Source: Sphingobacteriales bacterium | Lineage (GTDB): Bacteria > Bacteroidota > Bacteroidia > Chitinophagales > Chitinophagaceae | Direction of reading: 5' to 3' | NCBI GenBank assembly: GCA_016708305.1 | Contig: JADJGB010000010.1 | Coordinates: 310,001-374,000 of the forward strand | Length of the DNA stretch: 64,000 bases | Shown here: one piece after another, positions 21,184 to 30,749 of the stretch | How the letters are laid out: every line of letters starts with the position of its first letter | Numbering within the stretch: the first letter of the stretch is position 1 | Translations under genes and position numbers: made by a program | Notes under the pieces: model-generated | Databases searched by the model: none | What the model was told of the DNA's origin: nothing | Seen by the model: the letters and a program-made list of their open reading frames with translations, nothing else

Positions 21184-21221
21184 TTTTTCATTCATCAATA
21201 TTATTAATGATGAATGAAAAA
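21184..21221. terminator. AT-rich hairpin between rhodanese and heme protein genes
   Basis: TTTTTCATTCATCA / TGATGAATGAAAAA is a perfect 14-bp stem with a 10-nt loop. It lies downstream of the rhodanese gene (stop 21259, minus strand) and upstream of the heme lipoprotein. The T-rich arm makes a terminator for the sulfur genes the likely function. Confidence 0.55.
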
Positions 21222-21258
21222 CCTATTCTTAACGGCTGTATTTGATAAAGATAGTGAA

Positions 21259-21552
21259 CTAAACAGCAATGGAGGATAGCATATATTGCATATCGCCAAT
21301 GCCGCCGCCATTATACACTTCTTCAATTCCGGCCTGCCTCAAAAAACCCACAGCAGCAGAACTGCGGCCACCCGAAAGGCAGTAAATCACAAGAGGTTTT
21401 TCCATTTGTTCAATATCTTCCATCTTCAGTCTTATTTCGTGCAACGGAACATTAATGGCGCCTTCAATATGACCGGACGTAAATTCCTGCTCGGACCTTA
21501 CGTCAATAAATGTCTTTTTTTCGCTTTTTACTATTTCTTGTAAATTGTACAT
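21259..21552 (-). CDS. single-domain rhodanese
   Basis: 97 residues, intact. Complete rhodanese fold with FIDVRSEQEF and GHIEGAINVPL and the active-site loop CLSGGRSS (catalytic Cys58). There is no signal peptide, so it is cytoplasmic. It transfers sulfane sulfur through a Cys persulfide. It is 50 bp downstream of the CoA-disulfide-reductase/rhodanese fusion gene and probably co-transcribed with it. The loop composition is like PspE/YgaP-type enzymes acting on persulfides. Confidence 0.9.
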   Translation of the reverse strand: MYNLQEIVKSEKKTFIDVRSEQEFTSGHIEGAINVPLHEIRLKMEDIEQMEKPLVIYCLSGGRSSAAVGFLRQAGIEEVYNGGGIGDMQYMLSSIAV

Positions 21553-21602
21553 CGTATTTGTTTTTTTATTAATTTTTTTCAGTTTAATACTTTAAAAAGG
21601 AT

Positions 21603-23333
21603 TTAAGCAGTCAGCTCTTCTTCCGGATGATTCTGTTTTACCATTTCAACTTCTTTCTGATATTGGGCAATCAGTTCTCTTTCCATATTCATCATATTAT
21701 ACAAAGAAAATCCGCCTGAGTAGTTATAAACATCTTTATAACCTGATTGCCTCAATATTCTTTGTGCCAGATAGCCACGAAGTCCTATTTCGCAAAAGAT
21801 ATAAATAGTTTTATCCTTTGGAATTTCATCCAGCCTTTGCCTGATTTCATCTACGGGAATATTGACAGCCCCGGTAATTGTCTTATTGTTAAATTCTTTT
21901 TCGGTACGTACATCAATCAGTAAGCTGTTTTCATTTTTTTGATGCAATTCTAAATCATCCCAATACGAAACCTTAAACAGGCCGTTCAGTAAATTTTCGG
22001 CTACAAACCCTGCCATATTTACAGGGTCCTTGGCAGATGAATAAGGTGGGGCATAGGAATGTTCTACTTCTGTAAGATCGTAGATAGTTCCGCCTTTTTG
22101 AATTAGTATCGCCAGAACATCCATTCTTTTGTCAACACCTTCCACTCCCACAATTTGTGCGCCTAATAATCTTCCATCCTCCGGTGAAAAAGCTATCTGT
22201 GTGGTCAGATTATGCGAACCCGGATAATAGGTGGCATGAGAAGCTGACCTTGTAGTAGAAACAATATGAGGTATATTTAATGCTTTCAAATTTTTTACAG
22301 AAACACCTGCGGCAGCCACCGTATAATTAAGCACTTTAACAATAGCCGTGTTGATAGCGCCTTTATATTTTCTTTTATTGCCCAATACAATATTATCGGC
22401 ACATATTCGACCCTGCTTGTTAGCCGGTCCGGCCAGGAAAGTGCTCATTGATTTACCCGTAATTGGGTTCACGAATTCAATCGCATCTCCTACAGCATAA
22501 ATATCAGGATCTGAGGTTTGCAGGTACTCGTTCACCCAAATTCCTTTTGCATCTCCCAATTTCAAGCCTGCAGCAGTGGCCAACTTTGTATCAGGCCTCA
22601 CTCCTATTGATAAAATCACCATATCTGCTTCTTCTGAAAGGCCGTTATTGTAATTTACTTTCAGTCCGGTCTCGGTTTTCTCGAAACTACTAACAGCAGT
22701 ATTCAATTTAAGATCAATTCCGTGAAGGCGGATATGTTGTTGCACAAAAGCTGCAATCGGGAAATCCACAGGAGCCATCACCTGACCGGCCATCTCTACA
22801 ATTGAAACCTTTATTCCCAGTTCATGCAGGTTTTCGGCCATTTCGAGGCCAATGAAGCCCGCGCCCACAACAATTGCCTTTTTTGTAGAATTGGCAATTG
22901 CAAAGTTTTTGATGGTATCAGTATCCGGCACACACCGCAGCGTAAATATTCCCGGAAGGTTGATGCCCGGTAAGGGCGGTCTTACAGGTTCGGCCCCCGG
23001 CGACAAAACCAATTTATCATAAGTCTCTTCATACACTTCATCTGTCAGTAAATTGCGGGCAGTAACCTTTTTAGCATCTCTGTCAATTGTAATAACCTCA
23101 GTAGAAATTCTTACATCAATATTAAACCGCTCTTTAAAACCGGCAGCCGTTTGAACAAACAATTTGTTTCGGTCTTTGATTACATTACCGATATAATAAG
23201 GCAATCCGCAATTAGCATAAGATACGTAAGCGCCTCTTTCAAACATTACGATTTCAGCCTGCTCGTCCATTCTTCTTAAGCGGGCTCCGGTACTGGCTCC
23301 ACCGGCCACCGCTCCTATAATCACATATTTCAT
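21603..23333 (-). CDS. CoA-disulfide reductase fused to a rhodanese domain (Npsr/CoADR-RHD type)
   Basis: 576 residues, intact. The N-terminal FAD site (VIIGAVAGGASTGARLRR), redox Cys42 in YANCGLPYY and the NAD(P)H-binding VVGAGFIGLEMAENL define a single-Cys flavoprotein disulfide reductase. A C-terminal rhodanese domain (LIDVRTEKEFNN) has the loop FCEIGLRG with Cys514. CoADR-rhodanese fusions reduce CoA-persulfide/polysulfide or detoxify persulfides. It forms a set with the downstream rhodanese and the upstream DUF2892 gene. An imperfect Crp/Fnr-like palindrome lies 127 bp upstream. Confidence 0.9.
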   Translation of the reverse strand: MKYVIIGAVAGGASTGARLRRMDEQAEIVMFERGAYVSYANCGLPYYIGNVIKDRNKLFVQTAAGFKERFNIDVRISTEVITIDRDAKKVTARNLLTDEVYEETYDKLVLSPGAEPVRPPLPGINLPGIFTLRCVPDTDTIKNFAIANSTKKAIVVGAGFIGLEMAENLHELGIKVSIVEMAGQVMAPVDFPIAAFVQQHIRLHGIDLKLNTAVSSFEKTETGLKVNYNNGLSEEADMVILSIGVRPDTKLATAAGLKLGDAKGIWVNEYLQTSDPDIYAVGDAIEFVNPITGKSMSTFLAGPANKQGRICADNIVLGNKRKYKGAINTAIVKVLNYTVAAAGVSVKNLKALNIPHIVSTTRSASHATYYPGSHNLTTQIAFSPEDGRLLGAQIVGVEGVDKRMDVLAILIQKGGTIYDLTEVEHSYAPPYSSAKDPVNMAGFVAENLLNGLFKVSYWDDLELHQKNENSLLIDVRTEKEFNNKTITGAVNIPVDEIRQRLDEIPKDKTIYIFCEIGLRGYLAQRILRQSGYKDVYNYSGGFSLYNMMNMERELIAQYQKEVEMVKQNHPEEELTA

Positions 23334-23459
23334 ACTATATATTTTTATTTTATTCCTGTCTGCCTGATTGTTTTTTGTAACTACATTTATTATTAATACA
23401 TCAAGGCAGTATTTTCAAATCTGAAGATGCAAAGGAACAAATCTTTATCAGGGTTAATA

Positions 23460-23473
23460 GTGATAATTGTTAC
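23460..23473. promoter_or_regulatory. imperfect Crp/Fnr-like palindrome upstream of CoADR-rhodanese gene
   Basis: GTGATAATTGTTAC matches the GTGA-N6-TCAC layout with one mismatch in the right arm. It sits 127 bp before the CoADR start. The flanks (A..GTGATAATTGTTACAAAG) resemble the stronger site at 23851. Confidence 0.4.
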
Positions 23474-23492
23474 AAAGTACTCATTAGTGTAT

Positions 23493-23520
23493 AAAAAAAG
23501 ATGCGATAAAAATCGCACCT
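23493..23520 (-). terminator. rho-independent terminator of the DUF2892 gene
   Basis: On the minus strand AGGTGCGA, a 6-nt loop, then TCGCATCT forms an 8-bp stem with one G-T pair, followed by a run of T (23493-23499). It lies 38 bp past the stop of the DUF2892 gene. Confidence 0.75.
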
Positions 23521-23557
23521 TTTACTAAAACATCAACAAGAAAAACAACATTTTAAT

Positions 23558-23803
23558 TTACTTTACTTCTTCGTAATCTATTTCATCTGTACTTTTATTT
23601 GTCTGCCGAACATTTGAACGGGGCACGCCGCACCCTGCACTGCCGCAACAACCCGTATTGGTAATGCTTTGAAAAACAAACAATCCGCCAAACAAACCAA
23701 TTGCCCAGCTTTGCATTTGAAAAGACTGACCAATCAGCATAATGCCCAATACCAGCCGTACAACTCTGATAAAACTCCAATCGCGTAATAAACTCTCAAA
23801 CAT
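23558..23803 (-). CDS. small DUF2892/YgaP-like membrane protein with Cys-rich tail
   Basis: 81 residues. It opens LLRDWSFIRVVRLVLGIMLI, then a second hydrophobic segment (SWAIGLFGGLFVFQSIT), the two-helix layout of the YgaP transmembrane domain. Then comes TGCCGSAGCGVP, a Cys motif suited to carrying persulfide or metal. In E. coli YgaP this membrane part is fused to a rhodanese; here the rhodaneses are separate genes in the same cluster. A perfect Crp/Fnr-like palindrome lies 48 bp upstream and a terminator follows. Confidence 0.8.
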   Translation of the reverse strand: MFESLLRDWSFIRVVRLVLGIMLIGQSFQMQSWAIGLFGGLFVFQSITNTGCCGSAGCGVPRSNVRQTNKSTDEIDYEEVK

Positions 23804-23850
23804 GTCTTTTTATTTCAGGTCAAAAGTAATGGTAATAAATGTCCTATTGG

Positions 23851-23864
23851 GTGATATATATCAC
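23851..23864. promoter_or_regulatory. perfect Crp/Fnr-like operator GTGATATATATCAC
   Basis: Perfect 14-bp palindrome of the form GTGA-N6-TCAC, the classic Crp/Fnr-family half-site pair. It lies 48 bp before the DUF2892 gene. With the weaker copy at 23460 it suggests a Crp/Fnr-family redox or persulfide-responsive regulator controls the sulfur genes. The regulator itself is not in the window. Confidence 0.6.
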
Positions 23865-23959
23865 AAACAATACTATTGCTTTGGTTGCTCAGAAAGAGAT
23901 GATTTAAATCAATTATTTTGCAGAAAAAAAGATGCGCTTAATAGTTATCATAAACAATT

Positions 23960-24254
23960 GGTTCTATGACGTTTTGTATGGTCTATGGTTCTTTTTGTTG
24001 TCTTACTTTTTTGTTTTGATACAAAAAAGTAACAAAAAAAAAAATCAAGGCTTTGAAAAAATTGCTAAAAATGATTTCGGTAGTCTAAACCCGTCGAACT
24101 TGCGCAGTAGTTGCATTTATTACGAAGACCAAACGGCGCTCAAACAACGATAGCTTTTTAACGACTACCTTCAATCATTTTTTTAACGCATTTTTTTCAA
24201 GGCCCTTGTCGCAATGCGCAACAATTCCAAACCCTCACTATCCGTCATAGAACC
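23960..24254 (+). repeat. MITE-like element, copy A, 12-bp terminal inverted repeats
   Basis: Bounded by GGTTCTATGACG (23960-23971) and its exact reverse complement CGTCATAGAACC (24243-24254). It is non-coding, with internal palindromes TTACTTTTTTG...CAAAAAAGTAA and TTGTCGCAATGCGCAACAA. Related copies are at 30991-31571 and, inverted and truncated, at 52773-52946. Confidence 0.75.
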
Positions 24255-24320
24255 AAACAATTACATAAATTACTTCGTTTTAAATATAAAAACTTCGTAA
24301 AATCATTACGAAGTTTTTCC

Positions 24321-24394
24321 TGGAGGTCTCGAGCGGATTCGAACCGCTGTAGGAGCTTTTGCAGAGCTCTGCCTAGCCACTCGGCCACGAGACC
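24321..24394 (-). tRNA. tRNA-Cys (GCA)
   Basis: Complete cloverleaf on the minus strand: acceptor GGTCTCG/CGAGACC, D-arm with GGCCGAGTGGCTAGGC, anticodon stem GAGCT/AGCTC around the loop CTGCAAA (anticodon GCA), and T-arm GCGGTTCGAATCCGC. T discriminator and encoded CCA at 24321-24323. Confidence 0.95.
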
Positions 24395-24464
24395 AATTAA
24401 TCTTTGAAGGCTTGCAAAAATAGGATATTTTTGTTAAATATTTCATCTCTTTAAATGTTTTATT

Positions 24465-25343
24465 ATGAACAGAATTGCAGAATCGGAATTAATACTGAAT
24501 AATCGTGGCGCTGTATATCATTTGGACCTCCGTCCGGAAGAACTGGCCTCCACTGTGGTTACCGTAGGCGATCCTGACAGGGTTCAGGAGTTTAGCAAAC
24601 ACTTTGATACTATTGAAGTGAAAAGGCAGCACAGAGAGTTTGTTACCCACACCGGCACGGTAAACGGAAAAAGGCTTACCGTTTTGTCTTCCGGAATCGG
24701 GCCAGATAATATTGATATTGTACTAAACGAACTTGATGCGCTGGTAAATATTGATTTTGAAACAAGAACCATCAAGCCGCAACTTTCTGCCCTTAATATA
24801 ATCAGGGTGGGCACTTCGGGGTCACTACAGGCCGATATTCCTGTGGATAGTTTTGTGGCTTCTACTCATGGATTGGGTATTGACAATCTGCTTAATTTTT
24901 ACCGCCATGATAGTAATGATGAAGAAAAACAACTCATACATTCTTTTGTTACCCATGTTCAACTTCAGGGTAGTATTAGTATGCCCTATATCACAGGCGC
25001 TTCTCCTTCTTTATTGAAACATTTCGCACAAGGTTTTCATCAAGGTATCACCGTTACCTGCCCGGGCTTTTATGGGCCACAAGGAAGAGTGCTTCGTCTT
25101 GGAATCAGAAATCCGCAATTAATAGATCGTCTCACTGATTTTAGTTTCGGTCAACACCGAATTACGAATTTTGAAATGGAAACCTCGGCAATTTACGGCT
25201 TAGGTAAACTTTTAGGCCATCACTGTCTGGCGATAAATGCAATAGTGGCCAATAGAATTGTAAAGGAATTCAGTAAGGACAGTAAAACAGTTATTGAAAA
25301 TCTTATTGTCAAGTTTTTAGACATTTTTTCAGAAAATATTTAA
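24465..25343 (+). CDS. nucleoside phosphorylase (PNP_UDP_1 family, uridine phosphorylase-like)
   Basis: 292 residues, intact. The family motifs are TVGDPDRVQEFS (phosphate loop), a VLSSGIGPDN loop, IIRVGTSGSLQ and the ribose-binding NFEMETSAIYG. It cleaves a nucleoside with phosphate to base and ribose-1-phosphate in salvage. The base specificity is not clear from the motifs. It heads a tight same-strand run with dapF (1-bp gap), corA and a NUDIX gene, suggesting one transcript. Confidence 0.85.
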   Translation: MNRIAESELILNNRGAVYHLDLRPEELASTVVTVGDPDRVQEFSKHFDTIEVKRQHREFVTHTGTVNGKRLTVLSSGIGPDNIDIVLNELDALVNIDFETRTIKPQLSALNIIRVGTSGSLQADIPVDSFVASTHGLGIDNLLNFYRHDSNDEEKQLIHSFVTHVQLQGSISMPYITGASPSLLKHFAQGFHQGITVTCPGFYGPQGRVLRLGIRNPQLIDRLTDFSFGQHRITNFEMETSAIYGLGKLLGHHCLAINAIVANRIVKEFSKDSKTVIENLIVKFLDIFSENI

Positions 25344-25344
25344 T

Positions 25345-26130
25345 ATGGAAGTTAATTTTTACAAATATCAGGGCACCGGCAATGATTTTGTCATAGTGGA
25401 CAACAGGACTGGTGAATACAACGGTCTGACTGAAGAAAATATCAGAAGAATCAGTGAAAGAAGATTTGGTATTGGCGGTGATGGATTTATGATGATGAAT
25501 GAAAAAGAAGGTTACGATTTTGAAATGAAATACTACAATGCCGATGGGCGCGAGGGAAGTATGTGTGGAAATGGCGGAAGGTGCATCATCCAGTTCGCTT
25601 ATGATTGCGGAATAAAAAAAAGCAATTATTTATTTCTGGCAATAGATGGCCCGCATGAGGCTGCCATTTATCCTGAAGAAGGGTTGATTTCACTGAAAAT
25701 GATTGACGTGTCGCAAATCAAAAAATATAAAAGTGATTATGTTCTGAATACAGGGTCGCCTCATTTGGTACAATTAGTTGACGACATGAAAGATGTGGAT
25801 ATAGTTAAAGAAGGCCGAAAAATCAGATTTAATAAAGATTTTGCAGAGCAAGGAATCAATGTCAACTTTGTGGAAGTGAAAGACGATGAAAATCTTATTG
25901 TTAGAACTTATGAACGTGGCGTTGAGGATGAAACATATTCCTGCGGAACAGGAGTAACTGCCTCGGCATTGGTTTTTTACCATAATGAAAACGGGTTTAA
26001 CACGGTTGATATCGAAACTTTGGGTGGTAATCTTTCAGTTCGGTTTACCCGAAAATCCGATGGCTCTTATGAACGAATCTGGCTGAAAGGCCCTGCTGTA
26101 AAGGTTTTTGAGGGGATCATAAATATATAA
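25345..26130 (+). CDS. dapF: diaminopimelate epimerase
   Basis: 261 residues, intact and of normal length. It converts LL- to meso-diaminopimelate for lysine and peptidoglycan synthesis. The two catalytic cysteines are present: Cys74 in SMCGNGGRC, and about Cys199 in YSCGTGVTAS. The N-terminal GTGNDFVIVDN and the ERGVEDET segment also match. It starts 1 bp after the stop of the nucleoside phosphorylase gene, so translation is probably coupled. Confidence 0.97.
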   Translation: MEVNFYKYQGTGNDFVIVDNRTGEYNGLTEENIRRISERRFGIGGDGFMMMNEKEGYDFEMKYYNADGREGSMCGNGGRCIIQFAYDCGIKKSNYLFLAIDGPHEAAIYPEEGLISLKMIDVSQIKKYKSDYVLNTGSPHLVQLVDDMKDVDIVKEGRKIRFNKDFAEQGINVNFVEVKDDENLIVRTYERGVEDETYSCGTGVTASALVFYHNENGFNTVDIETLGGNLSVRFTRKSDGSYERIWLKGPAVKVFEGIINI

Positions 26131-26136
26131 CATCAA

Positions 26137-27075
26137 ATGATAAAATACTTTAAGAACATTGACCACAAGACTGTAGAAATTGAGGAACCTGAAAATGACA
26201 GTTGGATAAATATCGTTCCGCCTTTGAAGCAGGAAGAATTTTCGGAACTGGCAGACCGGTTGGAAATCCCTATTGACTTCCTCACCGACTCTCTTGACAT
26301 TGACGAGCGGAGCCGGTACGAAGAGGAAGATAATGTAAAACTCATTGTCATAAAAACTCCTACAGACAACAATTCATTCAATGAGAGTGATGCCTATTAT
26401 ATCACTATTCCAATTTGTATTATCCTCACGCATAATCACATTGTAACGGTTAATTCTTTTGAAAACCCGGCTATCAAAAAATTCCTGAATACTTTTCAAA
26501 ACAGACAACCCGATAAAAAAGGAATGATGGTACTGCGTGTGATTGAAAAGGTGATTAAAAACTATATGGAATACCTGAAAGAAATCAATCACAAAAGAAA
26601 TATTTTGGAACAGAAGCTCTATGATGCCAATAAAAATGAACATTTGCTGGAACTTATGAAAATTCAAAAGAGCTTAGTTTATTTTGTTACGGCGCTTCGC
26701 TCAAATGAATTATTATTAGCCAAGATGGTAAGAACCAATTTCCTGAAAATAAATGAGGAAGAAGAAGAGTTTCTCGAAGACTTGATGGTGGATAATTCAC
26801 AGGCGCTGGAGATGACAAATATTTATTCAAACATTCTGGCAAGTACTATGGATACCTTTGCCAGCATCATAGCAAACAATCAAAATATTGTATTAAAAAA
26901 ACTGGCCATTGCTACCATTGTGTTGAGTTTTCCGGTGCTTGTAGCCAGTATTTTTGGCATGAACGTCCCCAGCGGTTTCGAACATTCACCCTATGCATTC
27001 TATGTGGTGGCAGTGCTTTCATTTATTATTGCCATCGTTATTGGTTATACCGCATTTAGCAAAAAAACATTGTAA
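26137..27075 (+). CDS. corA: CorA-family magnesium/divalent cation channel
   Basis: 312 residues, intact. A long acidic cytoplasmic alpha/beta and helical part is followed by two C-terminal TM helices. The selectivity signature GMNVP is at the end of the first helix (VASIFGMNVPSGF) and a short periplasmic loop precedes TM2 (FYVVAVLSFIIAIVIGYTA). The usual C-terminal positively charged end is present (FSKKTL). Mg2+ uptake is the default role; the metal cannot be told from sequence. Confidence 0.92.
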   Translation: MIKYFKNIDHKTVEIEEPENDSWINIVPPLKQEEFSELADRLEIPIDFLTDSLDIDERSRYEEEDNVKLIVIKTPTDNNSFNESDAYYITIPICIILTHNHIVTVNSFENPAIKKFLNTFQNRQPDKKGMMVLRVIEKVIKNYMEYLKEINHKRNILEQKLYDANKNEHLLELMKIQKSLVYFVTALRSNELLLAKMVRTNFLKINEEEEEFLEDLMVDNSQALEMTNIYSNILASTMDTFASIIANNQNIVLKKLAIATIVLSFPVLVASIFGMNVPSGFEHSPYAFYVVAVLSFIIAIVIGYTAFSKKTL

Positions 27076-27081
27076 AAGAAC

Positions 27082-27528
27082 ATGTTGAAGTATTTTAATG
27101 TAAGAGTTTATGGCATATTATTAAACGAGGCAAAACAGGTGTTGGTGAGCGATGAAAGAATTTATAACCGGAACCTGGAAATCACTAAATTTCCGGGTGG
27201 CGGCCTCGAATTAGGAGAAGGAACACTGGATTGTATTAAAAGAGAGTTCAAAGAAGAACTGAATATTGACATCGAAATAGTAAAACATCTTTATACCACC
27301 GATTTTTTTCAGCAATCTGCTTTTCATGATGACCATCAGATAATCTCAATTTATTATATTGTAAAACCAATAATGCCGCTATTCATTCCTGTAAACAATG
27401 GATTACCTGAGTATCCTGACAAAGTGGGTGAAATTTTCAGATTTATTGATTGGGATTTTTTTAATGAGGATATCATGTCGTTGCCTATTGATAAAATAGC
27501 CTTAAAAATCTTAAAGAACGAATATTAA
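27082..27528 (+). CDS. NUDIX hydrolase
   Basis: 148 residues, intact. The Nudix box is complete: GGGLELGEGTLDCIKREFKE followed by ELNI, i.e. GX5EX7REUXEEXGU with minor variation. The start ATG is 6 bp after the corA stop. It hydrolyses a nucleoside diphosphate linked to another moiety; no substrate-specific feature is visible. It is the last gene of the nucleoside phosphorylase-dapF-corA run. Confidence 0.88.
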   Translation: MLKYFNVRVYGILLNEAKQVLVSDERIYNRNLEITKFPGGGLELGEGTLDCIKREFKEELNIDIEIVKHLYTTDFFQQSAFHDDHQIISIYYIVKPIMPLFIPVNNGLPEYPDKVGEIFRFIDWDFFNEDIMSLPIDKIALKILKNEY

Positions 27529-27734
27529 TTCACATTGAAGCAAAACGGTAAATTCTAATATTTTTTTGTACTTTTTTACGATTTAATCTTACAACCCCTG
27601 TTGGTAATGGGTTTTGATTTCTATGGAAGTTTGTAATACACAAAATGACGGTTGGGGAAGTGTGAAATGATGAGAATTTTTAAATTTTGCCCACTACTCC
27701 TAAATTGACGTATTGGAAAGCCTTTAAATGCCAG

Positions 27735-27759
27735 AAAAAAAGCCCCGGTGAACCGGGGC
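27735..27759 (-). terminator. strong rho-independent terminator of the surface-protein gene
   Basis: Hairpin GCCCCGG-TTCA-CCGGGGC (27742-27759) followed on the minus strand by seven T (27735-27741). It lies 28 bp past the stop codon. Confidence 0.9.
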
Positions 27760-27787
27760 ATCTAAATCAAACAATTAACCAAAAGTG

Positions 27788-30749
27788 CTATTCATTAACC
27801 ACTCGTACCACTTTGGAATAGGTCTTAGAACCATCTTTATTTACCTGTGCTATGCGCACGTAAGTATTATTTTTTTCAGACTTTAAATCTTCCGTATTGT
27901 TTTTGTTACAGGAATAACCAATCAGCAAGACAGATACCATAGCCAGCGACAACATCAGTTTTCTCCTGCGCATCAAGCCTGCCCCTATTGCAATACTAAG
28001 GATTGCCAAACCTGCTAATCCCATTTCATTTGCTGATTTTGCAAAGTCATAGGTAATGGCTTCAGTTGAATTTCCGTCTTTGGCTTTTGAAACGACTTCA
28101 CCAATTTTGGTAAATTCTACTCCGTCTTTGGAAACCTCCACTTCAAACATATCATTGTTTTTTTCGCCCAGCGTTGTCCAGCCAACCACCAACTGGCCAT
28201 TTATCCATTTGGCAGTAATATTGCCAAAGTTTACAGCCAAGGTCGTTGTATTATAAACCACAATATGCAGGGTGGCCATGGCGCAAGGAGAAGCGCCCGG
28301 TGTAACACAAGTGGTATAAGGTATATCAACAGTACCAATAAACCCCGGATCGGGTGTAAAGGTATAAGAACCATCAGTTCCCAAATTAAATGTTCCTTTC
28401 CCTGAAATATAAACGTTGGATTGTGCATTTGTTTGGGTTGTTCTTCCTAAAGGATCAATATCATTAGTTTTTATATTTCCATTAACTGATGCAGTACCTG
28501 CCGGAATATTTTTGTAATCATCTGCAGCCTCAGTAATATCACTAACCCCGTTAGGCAATACCGTAATAATAGCTTTTGCTGTTGCACAATTGCCTGATGG
28601 TGGTGTAGGTGAATCACAAACCTGATAAGTCACTTCATCTGTTCCTGTAAATCCTGGGTTGGGTGTATATACCAGTTGCCCGCCCACAATTTCTGCCGTG
28701 CCGTTACTTGGCCCATCTGTGATGGTTGGATCTCCTAAACTTTTACCCACATTACCCGGCCCGTCATTTGCAAGAATATCGAGGGTAACAGATTGGTTAA
28801 CTTTGGTAGTAGCCTGGTCAAGGTCTGCGTGAGGCTTGTTGTTGCTACTGGTTGTTTGGGTGGGATCAGTTACTGTAATAATTAATTTGGTTGTTGTACA
28901 CACAACAGGCGCAGGACTGGTACACACCGGCACATCATAGGTATAAACGCCGGGTATGGTAGTTGAAAAGTCATAAGTACCGTCTCCATTCCAAATAAGT
29001 TTGGTATTGGTTGAAGTTGAACCGGATGGTACAGTACCTGATAGGGTTGGTGTACCGGAATAGGTGAAAGTTGAACCGGATGGAGGGGTATCATTAGTTT
29101 TAACATTCCCCGGTATAGATTTTTTAATCACCCCTGCATTGAAGTCATCAGTTGCATCCAGCAACACATTGGCAGCAGGAATAGTGATAGTAACCGAATT
29201 GGGACTGCAGGCATCGGATTTAGTATAGGAAACTTTAATTTCTCCTTTACCGGTTGCCTTGAGCACACCTGTACTGCTCACAGTAGCAGGGCCGGAAACA
29301 ATTGCAAAAGTACCACCCGAAGGCGCATAACTCAGCTGCACCGGCTTGCCAATCGTTATGGATTGTGTTACATCATTCAATACCACATTACCTGTTTCTG
29401 CCCCACAAATTTGAACCGGTGCGGTGGAGAAAATAAATTTATCCCAATTAGTATCTGCATTATTACCTGCGCTTCCATTGGTAGCGTGACCCACATAACC
29501 AAATTTTTCCTGGCATTTTTGTGCAATCATAGTAGTGTGGCCTCCTGTTTCTACCCCCAGAATATCGGAGGATGCGGCTATAAATGGAGAATTATTCTGA
29601 GGTTGTCCTGGATCATAAGTTGCAGATGTAATATTTGATCTGCCAAGCATCATTCCGGAGTTGCTACCCCAGTTCCAGATTCTTTTACTATTATTGATTA
29701 CATTAATAGCTGGATCATTGGGATCGTGCTCATTAGGAGAAATCCAATTAATATCATTCATGGCACTTCCTCCACTGGCATACAGGGGCTGTACCCAATT
29801 TCTTGAACTACTATTGGGGCTATCTGTGGTAGTAAAATCGCCTAATTGCTTAGAATTGTTATTGCCCATTGAATATAAATGGCCATTTGAATAAAGTAAA
29901 TAATAACTTGAAGGATTGGTTTGCCCCGATTCATTAGTCATCCCTATCATTTTAATTGTGGTGCCGGCAGTTTCGGGCAAAGTCATTTGTGTAGCTAAAT
30001 TTCTGGATGACTGGGCACTTGAAGTTTCAGTTCCCAGTAGCGTGCTGCTTCCCCAGGTATAAACTTTGTTATCCGTGGTAAGCGCCATAAGCGCACCTTT
30101 AGTGCCTCTGATGGCTTCTATATTAGTAAGGTTTCCGGCACTGGTTTGTACCCTTGCCCATGTAGTTGCACCATCGGTACTTCCATCTCCACGCATAGCA
30201 TTTGTCTGACTTATTACATACCCGGCTCCATCGCAGGTTACTATGGCTAATGTGCCATTGGTAGCAAACATCATTTTTACATTTTCTGGAGTTACACCTG
30301 ATGGCAAGCCATTGCTTTGGCTGTTAATGGTCAGTTTTTTAAAGGCTGAACTACTATAGATAGACGATGAAAGTACATAGTCTTCATCTCCCCATGCAAA
30401 TAATCCTGTAGTAGTCAGGAGAATAAACTGTACATTATTTATACTATTGCTACCCATTGCTACTTTCAGAGGCGTGCCTGTAAAGACACCGGCAGCTCCA
30501 AAGTTGGAAGGCTTTGATTTCGGTAATAGCAGTGAGGTTTCCGGTACCATTGGAGGCAGCATGTTCTCCCCAAATAAAGAGTTTTCCTTCGAAATTTCTT
30601 ACTGCAGTAGAGTGAAAGGCAGAAACAAAGTTATCATACTCCACAGAAGGGTAACAGTTGCTGCCGGTGGCACATTGGGCAAATAACTGATGGGCATAGA
30701 TACTAAACAAAGCAATCAGCAATGCACTGGTAATTGTTTTTTTGAACAT
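27788..30749 (-). CDS. large secreted surface protein: RCC1-like propeller, Ig-like repeats, unusual two-helix C-terminus; one frameshift
   Basis: About 987 residues when repaired. Signal peptide (MFKKTITSALLIALFSIYA), then RCC1-like blades (GLFAWGDEDYVL, KVYTWGSSTLLG, HLYSMGNNNSKQLG, RIWNWGSNSG), then Big/CshA-type adhesive repeats (GTFNLGTDGSYTFTPDPGF, DEVTYQVCDSP). The last 155 residues hold WTTLGEKNNDMFEVEVSKDG, a hydrophobic segment, MRRRK, a second hydrophobic segment ending LLIGYSC, and a tail ending VVRVVNE. The same tail closes the M43 protease at 44582. One shift near 30510 joins AITEIK to PSNFGAAG. Likely a cell-surface or secreted adhesin. Confidence 0.75.
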
